A stretch of DNA of 64,000 nucleotides, from the NCBI GenBank assembly GCA_003149935.1, contig QAMH01000004.1:248001-312000 (forward strand). Direction: 5' to 3'. Origin of the DNA: Coriobacteriia bacterium. Lineage in GTDB: Bacteria; Actinomycetota; Coriobacteriia; Coriobacteriales; QAMH01. A program made the position numbers and the translations under genes. A model generated the notes under the pieces. It ran no database searches and was not told where the DNA came from. It was given only the letters and a program-made list of their open reading frames with translations. Below are positions 8,023 to 15,693 of this stretch, piece by piece; positions within the stretch are counted from its first letter, which is position 1, and each line of letters starts with the position of its first letter.

Positions 8023-8871
8023 ATGAATTCAAGAAACGCCATGTGTCCAAAAACCGACAAGCGCCGGGGCATCGTCTTCGGAGCAGCCGTGGGCGATGCC
8101 CTTGGCGTGCCCTACGAGTTCCTGAAGAGGGACACCTTCGAGTGTACGGGAATGTCCGAGGGCGGGGTTCACGGAAAGCCTGCGGGGACGTTCTCGGACG
8201 ACACGTCGTTGCTGCTCGCGACATGCGCGAGCCTCAAGGAGCGTGGCGAAGTCGACGTCGAGGATATGCGGCGGCGGTTCTGCGATTGGCTCTACAAGGG
8301 CGCATACACGTCCGACGGTAGCGCTTTCGACGTCGGAAACGCTACGGCGACCGCCCTCGAACGTGGCCTCGGCTGCGATGGGGAGCGCTCCAACGGCAAC
8401 GGGTCCCTCATGCGCATCGCCCCGCTGGTCTTCGTGCATGCATCGGATGACGAGGTGCGCGCCGCATCGGCGATAACGCACGCGCATTGGATCTCGACCG
8501 AGGCGTGCGTCATGTTCGTGAGAATACTCGATGACCTGATGGACGGGGATTGCCTCGAGGACGCGATAGCACGCAACATGTCCGGCAACGAGCGCTTCGC
8601 CTTTCTGCGGGGCTTGGCAGACATGCCGCGCGATGCCGTGAAGTCCAGCGGCTTCGTCCTCGACACGCTCGGAGCCGCGCTTTGGTGCGCCCTACACACC
8701 AGCAACTTTTCGGATTGCGTGCTCACCGCCGTGAACCTGGGGGATGACTCCGACACGACCGGCTGCGTTGCCGGCGCATTGGCGGGCACGATGTACGGCT
8801 ACGAGAGCATTCCCGCGGAGTGGATAGACGCACTTCGCGGAAGGAAGCTCATCGAGCAGTGCCTCTTCTAG
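8023..8871 (+). CDS. ADP-ribosylglycohydrolase family protein
   Basis: A 282-residue protein with the family's metal-binding and substrate motifs in order: GAAVGDALGVPYE (about residue 20), GTFSDDTSLLLA (about 55), RSNGNGSLMRIAPL (about 125) and NLGDDSDTTGCVAGALAGTM (about 240). Such enzymes remove ADP-ribose from proteins (DraG/ARH type) using two Mg ions bound by these Asp residues. AAGGGA precedes ATG 8023; ATG 8041 is an alternative. Its 3' end overlaps the convergent ATPase gene by 23 bp. The target protein is unknown, and no DraT-like transferase is seen nearby. Confidence 0.85.
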   Translation: MNSRNAMCPKTDKRRGIVFGAAVGDALGVPYEFLKRDTFECTGMSEGGVHGKPAGTFSDDTSLLLATCASLKERGEVDVEDMRRRFCDWLYKGAYTSDGSAFDVGNATATALERGLGCDGERSNGNGSLMRIAPLVFVHASDDEVRAASAITHAHWISTEACVMFVRILDDLMDGDCLEDAIARNMSGNERFAFLRGLADMPRDAVKSSGFVLDTLGAALWCALHTSNFSDCVLTAVNLGDDSDTTGCVAGALAGTMYGYESIPAEWIDALRGRKLIEQCLF

Positions 8872-10240
8872 TGGCCGCCTCCGCAAACAGATTATCGCCC
8901 GATATCAGCTGTAAATCCTCGGCCTTGAAATCGAATCCGGCAGAGCAGACGAAGCCGACACCTGTCACGTGCAAATCTTCGATTCGCTGTACCTGGTCGA
9001 TTTCGGCCATGCACTCGTTTCGGGACATTGGCTTCTTGTAGTATTTGACCTCGAATATCTCGTATCCGTCTGACCGCTTCAAGGCGCAGTCGAATTGCCC
9101 GTTCGCGTGTTTTGCCTTGTCGTCATACCAGTACGATCCCATATCCGTGACATCCGGCAGGCGGCCCTGCCATGCTAGGCGCTCGAAGTACTGCAAGGCA
9201 ATTGACTCGAACCTGAGCGACACGAACGTCTCGAGGGTCCTGCCTATGCGCTGCTTGAAGAAGGAGTCCTCTCCCAGCCTGATGGCGCTTTCTTCGTTGG
9301 CAAAGATGTAGGTGAAGTAGAAGCGCATGAGGTTATCGCTTATCGAGTAGAACTGCTTGCGCCTGTCTCCTCGTTTGTTGATGGGAGAGTCCTTGCAGAT
9401 GGTTTCCATGGAGATGAGGTGCTTGAGCTGCTTGTCGAGCAGTCCGTTTTTCTCTGCCCCGATGAAGGAGGCTATCTCCGAATATTTCTTCTTGCCGTTG
9501 CCCAGGTATTCGAGGATACGAACGTCGAAGCTCTTCCTGATCTCCGACAGCGCGACGTTTTCTATATGCGAGCGCAGGATGCTGTTGTCCGGTAGGAGCA
9601 GCTTCTTGATGCTTGTTTCGACGGAAGATCTGCCGGTGAGCTGCGAAAGCACGAAGGGCGACCCGCCGAAGATTGAGTAGAGGGCGATCTTGTCGCGCAC
9701 CGAGCGGTCTGGATAGAACAGCTGGGCGTCGAGGTAGTCCATCTCCTTTAGGTGGATTATTGAAGTGAAGCGTCCGAACAGCGGGTTGTCCTGCTCGAGC
9801 AGCTCTCGCATCATAGTGACGTAGGATCCACACAAGACAAGCTTGATGTTCTTTGGCAGGGTGTCGATTATCGCCTGGAACATCGAGTCGAGCTCCTTAC
9901 CGCGCAGGGAGCTCTTGAAATATTGGTACTCGTCGATTACGAGGAGGAGGGGCTTTTCGCGTGTCTTAAGGAAGTCGAAGAGGTCGAAGAGGGTGTCGAA
10001 TCTCATTGACGGCAGGGTGAGAGCCTGCGTCACGCTCCTTGTTAGCAGATCGAGGTTGCCCTTGAACGTGCTCTCTACGCAGAGGTGGTAGATGACTGTC
10101 CCAGAAAAGCTCTTGGCGGCTTCTCTGATCAGGGTTGATTTGCCGATGCGTCGCTTGCCGTAGACCAGCACGGCGGCCTTATCATAGGAATCGAACTGCT
10201 CGCGGAGTTGCTCGAGCTCATTCTTGCGACCATAGAACAT
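8849..10240 (-). CDS. ATP-binding protein, archaeal-type ATPase with DUF234-like nuclease-fold tail
   Basis: A 463-residue protein with Walker A GKRRIGKSTLI (residues ~29-39), Walker B LLLVIDEYQYF (~98-108) and an ATPase_2 core, then a winged-helix region and a C-terminal DUF234-like segment ending in FEVKYYKKPMSRNEC. The D...E-x-K pattern is reminiscent of PD-(D/E)XK folds. These STAND-like ATPases are common accessory genes of unresolved function, often linked to toxin-antitoxin-like behaviour. GGAG lies nine bases before ATG. A 14-bp perfect inverted repeat sits just upstream (10261-10296). Confidence 0.8.
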   Translation of the reverse strand: MFYGRKNELEQLREQFDSYDKAAVLVYGKRRIGKSTLIREAAKSFSGTVIYHLCVESTFKGNLDLLTRSVTQALTLPSMRFDTLFDLFDFLKTREKPLLLVIDEYQYFKSSLRGKELDSMFQAIIDTLPKNIKLVLCGSYVTMMRELLEQDNPLFGRFTSIIHLKEMDYLDAQLFYPDRSVRDKIALYSIFGGSPFVLSQLTGRSSVETSIKKLLLPDNSILRSHIENVALSEIRKSFDVRILEYLGNGKKKYSEIASFIGAEKNGLLDKQLKHLISMETICKDSPINKRGDRRKQFYSISDNLMRFYFTYIFANEESAIRLGEDSFFKQRIGRTLETFVSLRFESIALQYFERLAWQGRLPDVTDMGSYWYDDKAKHANGQFDCALKRSDGYEIFEVKYYKKPMSRNECMAEIDQVQRIEDLHVTGVGFVCSAGFDFKAEDLQLISGDNLFAEAATRRGTAR

Positions 10241-10260
10241 AATCGGGCTCCATTGCTGAA

Positions 10261-10296
10261 TTATTATTCACTGAATAAATTTTCAGTGAATAATAA
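10261..10296. repeat. Perfect 14-bp inverted repeat upstream of the ATPase gene
   Basis: Arms TTATTATTCACTGA (10261-10274) and TCAGTGAATAATAA (10283-10296) enclose ATAAATTT. It lies about 20-55 bp upstream of the divergent ATPase start and overlaps the region expected for its promoter, so it is a candidate operator. It is too AT-rich and has no T-run suitable for a terminator. Confidence 0.6.
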
Positions 10297-10481
10297 CATA
10301 TTCGGTTGGTCGCGTGGCATAGCCCTCGTTATGCAAAATGTCTACGTACCGCGGTGGCATGCAGTGAACGGCTCAAAGGGGAGACGCTATGGCTCATCTC
10401 GAAGAAGCATTACGGTGAGGCTGGCTTTAGCCCGTTACCGTATACCTTGCTTGTCTATTGGGCTACAGCAGTACAAGAACG

Positions 10482-10751
10482 CTACAGCACGGTGCCGCTC
10501 GAACCGTTTTCGATAATCGCGTGCGCCTCCCCGTTTGGGTCAAAGACCGTCTTGATTGGACTGTCGCCAATCACGGCATGCATGCCATCGGGTCCAGAGA
10601 CTATGTTGCCGTTTCGGAAGTAAACGCCATCGTGATCGCCGGAGCCAATGACGGCAAACGTATTTGGGCTGGATCCGACTACGGCAGACACGTTGCCATT
10701 GGGTCCGAAGAGCGTTTGAATGCCGGATTGCGGCTGGTTGTTGTCAAACAT
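10482..10751 (-). CDS. Small Gly/Asn-rich protein with internal repeats
   Basis: Starting at ATG 10751, preceded by GGAGGG at a good distance, this encodes 89 residues. The protein is built from three or four loose repeats of about 20 residues (LFGPNGNVSAVVGSS, IVSGPDGMHAVIGDS, VFDPNGEAHAIIENG), each with a x-P-x-G turn and a short beta strand ending in A-V/I-I-G. No known family was recognised. The repeats suggest a small beta-rich fold. The good ribosome binding site and repeat conservation argue it is real. Confidence 0.5.
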   Translation of the reverse strand: MFDNNQPQSGIQTLFGPNGNVSAVVGSSPNTFAVIGSGDHDGVYFRNGNIVSGPDGMHAVIGDSPIKTVFDPNGEAHAIIENGSSGTVL

Positions 10752-10841
10752 GGACCCTCCAATCATCTAAAAGATGCTGGGAACATTATAGCCTGCGCCT
10801 AGACTCATCATCGGTGACACCCAATTGCAGTCAAAGAATCT

Positions 10842-10902
10842 AAAACCGTCCAATAAAATGACCGATTTTTCGAAATATATAAAAACCGTCCAATAAAATG
10901 AC
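10842..10902 (+). promoter_or_regulatory. Two 18-21-bp direct repeats upstream of the DUF4143 ATPase gene
   Basis: ACCGTCCAATAAAATGAC occurs at 10845-10862 and again at 10885-10902, exactly 40 bp apart (nearly four helical turns on the same face). Each is preceded by extra A residues, giving 21-bp identity. They end about 60 bp before the ATG of the ATPase gene and look like a tandem operator or activator site. Confidence 0.55.
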
Positions 10903-10963
10903 GAGTTTGGTTTAAAATCAAGACAGTAAACAAAGACCCGCTTTCGAAAGCGAGACGACCATC

Positions 10964-12163
10964 ATGTTTCGCACTCTGATACCCCGTCCTCGTGTTATGA
11001 GATGGCTCGAACGCTGGTGTGATAAAGAACCCATAAAGGTGATAACGGGCTTGCGCCGTTGTGGCAAATCCAGCGCCCTCGCGCTCTTCCGCGAGAGACT
11101 GCGCGAGACCGGAATTCCGGCGGAGAACATCTTGTCGATTAACTTCGAGAGTCTGGATAATGCGTATCCGACGGAAGCACAAGCGCTGTATGACTACGTT
11201 ACCGAGCGGCTTCGCGCGGGCATGAACTATATTTTCCTGGACGAAGTGCAGCATGTTCATGACTTCGAGCGCGCAATCGATGACCTGGCACTTCGGGATG
11301 ACGTTGACCTGTATGTGACAGGATCGAATGCCGACATGCTCTCGGGGGAGCTGGCAACCCAGATAACGGGACGCTACGTCGAGCTTCGGATGCATCCGTT
11401 TTCATTTGCCGAATATCGCATGGCTTTCGAGGGCATGGATGATGAGACCCTATTCGACAGATACCTCACCTATGGTGGTATGCCCTATACGGTGAATCTG
11501 GCAGATGAGCAAAGTATCTCCGACTATCTGGGCGGCGTGTTCAATACGGTCGTGATGGTTGATGTGGCATGTCGTCATCCGCGCATGAATATGCAGGCAT
11601 TCCAGCGCACCGCATCGTTTTTGGCGGACAACATCGGCAATGTGACATCGCTCAGTCGTATTTCATCTGGGCTAAAGGGGGTGGGCGGCACCGTCTCGGT
11701 TGGAGCGGTAAGCGAATACGTGGGCGCGCTGATGGAGAATTACCTGCTTTGCAAAGCGCCGCGCTTTAACATCAAGGGCAGGGAGTATCTGGAGACACTG
11801 GAGAAGTATTATCTGGAAGACCTTGGCTTTCGTTTCTGGTTGCTTGGCAAACGCCAGGGGGATATCGGACATCGCATCGAGAACGTGGTGTACCTCGAAC
11901 TGCTACGACGGTTCACGAACGTGAGCGTCGGGAAGATTGGTCAGGCCGAAGTCGACTTTGTGGCAGTGAAGGACGGGATTCCCACATACGTCCAGGTCGC
12001 GCAAAGCGTGATGAGTGAAGACGCGCGCAAACGAGAGTTTTCGTCATTGCGGGCCATTAAGAACAATCATCCGAAGATCTTGTTGACGCTTGACCGAATC
12101 GGGAATGGCGACTATGACGGCGTACAGCAAGTTAACTTGATAGATTGGCTTATCAGGCAGTAG
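10964..12163 (+). CDS. ATP-binding protein, AAA_14 plus DUF4143
   Basis: A 399-residue STAND-like ATPase. Walker A is GLRRCGKSSALALF (residues ~27-40) and Walker B is YIFLDEVQHV (~88-97), followed by a sensor segment DVDLYVTGSNADML. The C-terminal half is the DUF4143 domain (HPFSFAEYRMAF, later FTNVSVGKIGQAEVDFVAVK), which has restriction-endonuclease-fold features. It is a different family from the ATPase at 8.8-10.2 kb, but both are lone accessory ATPases with their own upstream repeats. Cellular role unknown. Confidence 0.85.
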   Translation: MFRTLIPRPRVMRWLERWCDKEPIKVITGLRRCGKSSALALFRERLRETGIPAENILSINFESLDNAYPTEAQALYDYVTERLRAGMNYIFLDEVQHVHDFERAIDDLALRDDVDLYVTGSNADMLSGELATQITGRYVELRMHPFSFAEYRMAFEGMDDETLFDRYLTYGGMPYTVNLADEQSISDYLGGVFNTVVMVDVACRHPRMNMQAFQRTASFLADNIGNVTSLSRISSGLKGVGGTVSVGAVSEYVGALMENYLLCKAPRFNIKGREYLETLEKYYLEDLGFRFWLLGKRQGDIGHRIENVVYLELLRRFTNVSVGKIGQAEVDFVAVKDGIPTYVQVAQSVMSEDARKREFSSLRAIKNNHPKILLTLDRIGNGDYDGVQQVNLIDWLIRQ

Positions 12164-12203
12164 CGTCTTCGGTCCAGCGAGACGAAGGGTATGTGTCCGT
12201 CCT

Positions 12204-12755
12204 CTACCCCAGCGGCGGCTTGGGTACTTCGCCCGTGAGCAGCCAACCCTCGCTCGCCAGTTGGTATCCCACCTCAACGTACTCGGCGGCGTTCGCGTCC
12301 AGGCTGGCCTTCTCCTCGTCGGTCAGCGGGCGTTTCGCCCGCGCGGGCGCGCCCACGACGAGCATGCCGTCCGGGATGCGCGCCGACCCCGTTACGAGCG
12401 CTCCGGCTCCGATGAGACAGTGACTGCCGATCACGGCACCGTCGAGCACCGTGGCTCCCATGCCGACGAGCGAATGGTCGCCGATGGTACAGCCGTGCAC
12501 GACCGCGGCATGACCGATGGTCACGTCATGGCCGATGATCGTGGGCGCGTCGTGGCTCACGTGCAGGCAGGCGCCCTCTTGCACGTTCGTGCGCTTGCCC
12601 AGCCTCACGAAGCTGTCGCAGTCACCCCGGATGGCCGCGTTGAACAGGACGCAGCACTCGTCGCCGATGGTGACGTCGCCGATGACGGTCGCGTTGGTCG
12701 CCACATGCGCGGTGGGGGAGACGGTGGGGGCTTCGTTCGGCTTTTGCATGGTCAT
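12204..12755 (-). CDS. Gamma-class carbonic anhydrase-like protein
   Basis: A 183-residue left-handed beta-helix protein with hexapeptide repeats from residue 15 onward (VIGDVTIGDECCVLFNAAIRGD). It has the histidine arrangement of the gamma-carbonic anhydrase/YrdA/PaaY group: LHVSHDAPTIIGHDVTIGH and AVVHG, where three His bind the metal between subunits of a trimer. Members interconvert CO2 and bicarbonate or are inactive relatives. It is transcribed alone, convergent with the ATPase gene. The catalytic claim is by family only. Confidence 0.85.
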   Translation of the reverse strand: MTMQKPNEAPTVSPTAHVATNATVIGDVTIGDECCVLFNAAIRGDCDSFVRLGKRTNVQEGACLHVSHDAPTIIGHDVTIGHAAVVHGCTIGDHSLVGMGATVLDGAVIGSHCLIGAGALVTGSARIPDGMLVVGAPARAKRPLTDEEKASLDANAAEYVEVGYQLASEGWLLTGEVPKPPLG

Positions 12756-12903
12756 CCTCTCTGGATGCGTTCGTGTGTGAATATGCGTTGTTGCTCAATA
12801 TGGCAGAACACTACCAATTATGGCGAGGTTTTGCCACAACATGATGATGCAGTGATGCAATGCGGGATTACAGTAAACGACCATTCGGAAAAGGCTCTCC
12901 CAT

Positions 12904-12921
12904 CATGGCAGCGTTGCCATG
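12904..12921 (-). terminator. Hairpin after the phosphoesterase gene
   Basis: CATGGCA and TGCCATG form a 7-bp stem with a GCGT loop directly after the stop at 12922. A short T-rich stretch follows on the minus strand. It is a weak intrinsic terminator candidate. Confidence 0.4.
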
Positions 12922-13833
12922 CTAGACACGTAGCGGAACCACCTCAGCGTGTCCGTTACTGAGCAATAGCGCCGTTCCGTCCCCGATGGGCCGGTTGCTT
13001 GTCGTGCGGGAGAGGGTGTCGCATAGCCAGATGGTCTCGTTGATGTCGTCGATTTTCTCGCATGTGGGAACGGGCGTATGCCCGACGATTTGGTTGATGC
13101 CCTGCGCTGTGTCATCGCGTAACTCCGAGAGATCGGCCCACAACGGTCCTGGCACTCCGTAGCCGCCCCGGGCCCAACCCACCATCGAGAGCTTTTCTCG
13201 GCAGTGGGAGCTGCCATCGAAGAAGAACTCGTTGATGCGCGTGGCGCACGCCTTTGCATCGTCGCATCCAGGTAGGTTCTCGTCTCTCCATTCCTGCGTG
13301 AGCCCGGCATGTGCGAGCAAAAACCCATCGACACATGCTGCGGCTTGCATTTCTATTTCCTGCAGCTTGTCGCGGATTTCGATGAACGCCTCGTGGTGCG
13401 TGCCGGAGCAGCCGCGACCAATCAGGTATTCGAAATCGTGGTTTCCCACAAGGCAGGTCACGTTCATGCCGTCAGCTGTCTGTTCCTCTAGCCAGCCGAT
13501 TTGGAAATCCAGGGCATTGAGTACGTCGTCAGCCGTCGAACCCCACTCGTCAGTGTAATCACCCAAGAGTACGATGCTTCGTGCGCCTCGCTCCTTGGCA
13601 ACGGCACTGATTCGCGGCAGCATCTCTGCCTGCTTGCAATGCAAGTCACCAACGACAAGCGTGCCGTTTCTCGTTTCAATGTCCTTTTTCTTCAAATCGA
13701 TTACTTCGCTTCTTCGACCATATCGTGGCAGCACAATGCGAGGTGGCTGCCTCTTCCAGCGCAGAGGTGCTTTGGAGGCCGTTTTTGGGACGACGACCTC
13801 AACTGTTGCTAGAGGTGCTTGCATTGCGATCAC
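12922..13833 (-). CDS. Metallophosphoesterase (calcineurin-like)
   Basis: A 303-residue protein with the metal-binding motifs in order: GDLHCKQ (about residue 62), LLGDYTDEWGS (about 90) and LVGNHDFEYL (about 128), and later GHTPVP with its His (about 240). These bind a dinuclear metal centre that cleaves phosphoester bonds. The first ~50 residues are basic and not part of the fold. The upstream start is GTG at 13833, overlapping the stop of a preceding reading frame (GTGA); ATG 13824 is an alternative. Substrate unknown. Confidence 0.8.
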   Translation of the reverse strand: MIAMQAPLATVEVVVPKTASKAPLRWKRQPPRIVLPRYGRRSEVIDLKKKDIETRNGTLVVGDLHCKQAEMLPRISAVAKERGARSIVLLGDYTDEWGSTADDVLNALDFQIGWLEEQTADGMNVTCLVGNHDFEYLIGRGCSGTHHEAFIEIRDKLQEIEMQAAACVDGFLLAHAGLTQEWRDENLPGCDDAKACATRINEFFFDGSSHCREKLSMVGWARGGYGVPGPLWADLSELRDDTAQGINQIVGHTPVPTCEKIDDINETIWLCDTLSRTTSNRPIGDGTALLLSNGHAEVVPLRV

Positions 13834-13955
13834 CCGCTTCTTGTCCGACCCTCAATACCTGCGCAAATCATGTCGCGAATTTCTTGCTCATTTGGTGACA
13901 CCTGCATGCTTCCAATGAATAAGTTGCTGTAGGTACCGTACTGCAGCTGGCTCTA
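13830..13955 (-). pseudogene. 3' fragment of a gene once coupled to the phosphoesterase
   Basis: The minus strand is open for about 40 codons ending in TGA at 13830-13832, which overlaps the GTG of the phosphoesterase gene. It reads QLQYGTYSNLFIGSMQVS and then PNEQEIRDMICAGIEGRTRS, with codon use like real genes. Upstream it ends at a stop within ten bases of the inverted repeat at 13965. I infer the tail of an operon partner truncated by the adjacent cassette. The family is not recognised. Confidence 0.4.
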
Positions 13956-13994
13956 TACAAAAACAGTCGCAATAGTCCGAATTCGAAATTCCCA

Positions 13995-14020
13995 ACATGA
14001 GATTGCCGGGAATCTCATGT
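13995..14020 (+). promoter_or_regulatory. 10-bp inverted repeat upstream of the TnpC-like gene
   Basis: ACATGAGATT (13995-14004) and AATCTCATGT (14011-14020) flank GCCGGG. There is no following T-run, so an operator for the downstream helix-turn-helix protein is more likely than a terminator. Confidence 0.45.
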
Positions 14021-14086
14021 CCCTATTGCCCTGTACAATGCTTTTGTGGTGTAGTCGCCCGTCTATGAGGGAAGGTGTCGCCAAGC

Positions 14087-14488
14087 ATGACAGGAAACCG
14101 TCAATCAGCGTCGCTGCGGTGTTTTCGCACGAAGCGTGAAGATGCCATGGAAGAAAGCGTCCGTGATGCGATCGCCTCTTTGCTGGCAGAAGGTACGACA
14201 CCTTCGTTCTACAAGGTTGCAGATCGTGCGCAGATTGCACGAAGCTCGCTGTATAGGAAGCAAAATCTCAGGCAGCTGGTCGAAGACGCGCGCGAGGGAC
14301 GTGGAATCGGAGGCAATTCCGCGCATAGCTATGACCGGCTTGTACAAGAGAACGAGAGCCTCAGACGTGAGGTCCGTGCGTTGCGTCGTGAGGTGAAGGC
14401 GATAAGCGGTGCCGAAATTGTTGTGATAGGAGAGAAACGGTCATCTGTCATCGAGTATTGCATCATCGACTTTCCCCAGGCGGCATAG
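14087..14488 (+). CDS. Helix-turn-helix/coiled-coil protein, TnpC (DUF6262)-like
   Basis: From ATG 14087 (GAGGGAAGG about ten bases upstream) it encodes 133 residues. Residues ~25-70 form a TetR-like helix-turn-helix (SFYKVADRAQIARSSLYRKQ, then NLRQLVEDARE), followed by a coiled coil (YDRLVQENESLRREVRALRR). This two-part layout is that of DUF6262 proteins, which include TnpC of Tn554-type elements, a DNA-binding accessory factor for paired tyrosine recombinases. No such recombinases are present here. It is the only gene inside the 16-bp inverted-repeat cassette. Confidence 0.5.
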   Translation: MTGNRQSASLRCFRTKREDAMEESVRDAIASLLAEGTTPSFYKVADRAQIARSSLYRKQNLRQLVEDAREGRGIGGNSAHSYDRLVQENESLRREVRALRREVKAISGAEIVVIGEKRSSVIEYCIIDFPQAA

Positions 14489-14593
14489 ACAAGTCTATCG
14501 TCGCAAAATCGGACTATTGCGACTATTGAGATGTGGGTTTTCCTCTTGGTATTGTCTAGCCCCCTGATTGATTAGATCGAAAGGGTGCGACGT

Positions 14594-15100
14594 ATGGAAT
14601 TCACATCTGCCAGCGCAAACAAGTATCTTCGCAAACTGCAAGACGAGAAAAGCCGTCTGCTTCATACGGAGCAAGAGGTGTGCACGTATGAGCTTTCGGA
14701 AGGGGAGGAGACAGAGCCGCCGTCTTATGACTACGAGGCGACTCGGGCGAAAATCGACGAGATTGACAATCGAGCGCGAGTCGTTCGCAACGCCTTGCAC
14801 GGTTTTAACATGCGGACGGTTCTTCCTGCTAGCGGCATAACCATAGACGAGGCATTGATTCTTCTGGCGCAATTATCTGCGAAGAAAGATCGTCTAAGCT
14901 CTCTGGCATCTCGGCAGCCAAAGGAACGTATACGAGAGCGCTTCTTCGGGAGCAGCTCAGGTTCAGTCGAATATCGCTATGCAAACTACGACGTTGCCAG
15001 AGTCGAGGCTGATTACTGCGCTGTGGCAGATCGCATCGCCGAATTGCAGCTCGAGCTTGATTTGGTGAACCAGACCGAGGCATTTGCCGTTAGCTTTTAG
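14594..15100 (+). CDS. Coiled-coil protein of unknown function
   Basis: A 168-residue protein from ATG 14594 (AAAGGGTG upstream). It is mostly helical, with heptads at residues 5-30, 50-75 and 135-160, and a middle segment (FNMRTVLPASGITIDEALIL) in which a short strand and turn precede another helix. The layout resembles DIP1984/DUF6847-type hypothetical proteins, but the match is by shape only. It lies just outside the inverted-repeat cassette and may have lost its own promoter region to it. No function is assigned. Confidence 0.55.
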   Translation: MEFTSASANKYLRKLQDEKSRLLHTEQEVCTYELSEGEETEPPSYDYEATRAKIDEIDNRARVVRNALHGFNMRTVLPASGITIDEALILLAQLSAKKDRLSSLASRQPKERIRERFFGSSSGSVEYRYANYDVARVEADYCAVADRIAELQLELDLVNQTEAFAVSF

Positions 15101-15380
15101 TTCTTTCCCGGGCTCGTCGCGCTCTCATTTTGGTGAAACCAGAGGCGTTCATGTTGAGTGTTGGTGTTGCTGAGTAGTTTGTTGTGTGCAGTGCAATGGC
15201 GTTTGATCGTTTGCACCCGGCAAGAAGTCCGATACTTCCTCCACTATCGCTACGGGCCAAAAGCTTCAGATGTCTTCGGTTAGAAAGCATCTGCGATGCC
15301 GAAGCACGGTCATAGGCATCACTTCTGTATTTTGTGCAAAACATCATTCGCTAAATGAGGACAATTATCCAACCATCTGA
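15101..15380. other. Intergenic region, nothing recognised
   Basis: About 280 bp with stops in most frames. One minus-strand frame stays open (about 85 codons) but has no ribosome binding site and unconvincing composition. No repeats or RNA genes were recognised. Confidence 0.5.
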
Positions 15381-15398
15381 TATCACGGTATCGTGATA
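15381..15398 (+). promoter_or_regulatory. Palindromic operator overlapping promoter of DUF4160/DUF2442 pair
   Basis: TATCACG (15381-15387) and CGTGATA (15392-15398) flank GTAT. The right arm runs into TATACT, a plausible -10 element, 15-20 bases before the ribosome binding site (AGGAGGTG). The placement suggests autorepression by the helix-turn-helix part of the downstream pair. Confidence 0.55.
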
Positions 15399-15423
15399 TA
15401 CTGCCAGGAGGTGAAGCACAGTC

Positions 15424-15678
15424 ATGCCGACGCTTGCGAGGTTTTACGGAATCGCCATCAAGATGTACTTTCTCCAGTCGGAGCATAATCCTCCTCATGT
15501 CCATGCAATATACGGGGAGGATGCCGGAGCCTTTGATATTGGGACTGGAACGCTGATTGACGGAGGGTTGCCTGCAAGAGCATCCGATTTGGTCAGAGAG
15601 TGGATTGCGATACACAGAAGTGAATTGCTTGAGATGTGGGAAACGCAAGAGTTCAGGAAGCTCGATCCGTTGGTATAG
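15424..15678 (+). CDS. DUF4160 protein (toxin-antitoxin-like pair member)
   Basis: An 84-residue protein with the DUF4160 signature: GIAIKMYFLQSEHNPPHVHA, then ELLEMWE near the C-terminus. A strong AGGAGG precedes ATG 15424. DUF4160 genes are usually paired with DUF2442 genes, as here (15 bp apart), and the pairs behave in genomes like toxin-antitoxin modules, although no activity is established. The conserved H-x-P-P-H-x-H segment could bind metal. Confidence 0.75.
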   Translation: MPTLARFYGIAIKMYFLQSEHNPPHVHAIYGEDAGAFDIGTGTLIDGGLPARASDLVREWIAIHRSELLEMWETQEFRKLDPLV

Positions 15679-15693
15679 GGGAGGAGGCGTACG

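Larger units (their letters stand above)
13965..14524. mobile_element. 560-bp cassette bounded by perfect 16-bp inverted repeats
   Basis: AGTCGCAATAGTCCGA at 13965-13980 is repeated in exact inverse as TCGGACTATTGCGACT at 14509-14524. Between them lie a hairpin and one gene for a TnpC/DUF6262-like protein. The left end abuts a truncated reading frame. No target duplication is seen and no recombinase gene is inside. The arrangement fits a non-autonomous or decayed mobile cassette; the mobility claim is inference. Confidence 0.45.

Noticed and set aside
10306..10480. Possible coding remnant (ISKKHYGEAGFSPLPYTLL)
   Set aside because: One frame looks faintly protein-like, but there is no start signal or recognised family; too weak to annotate.
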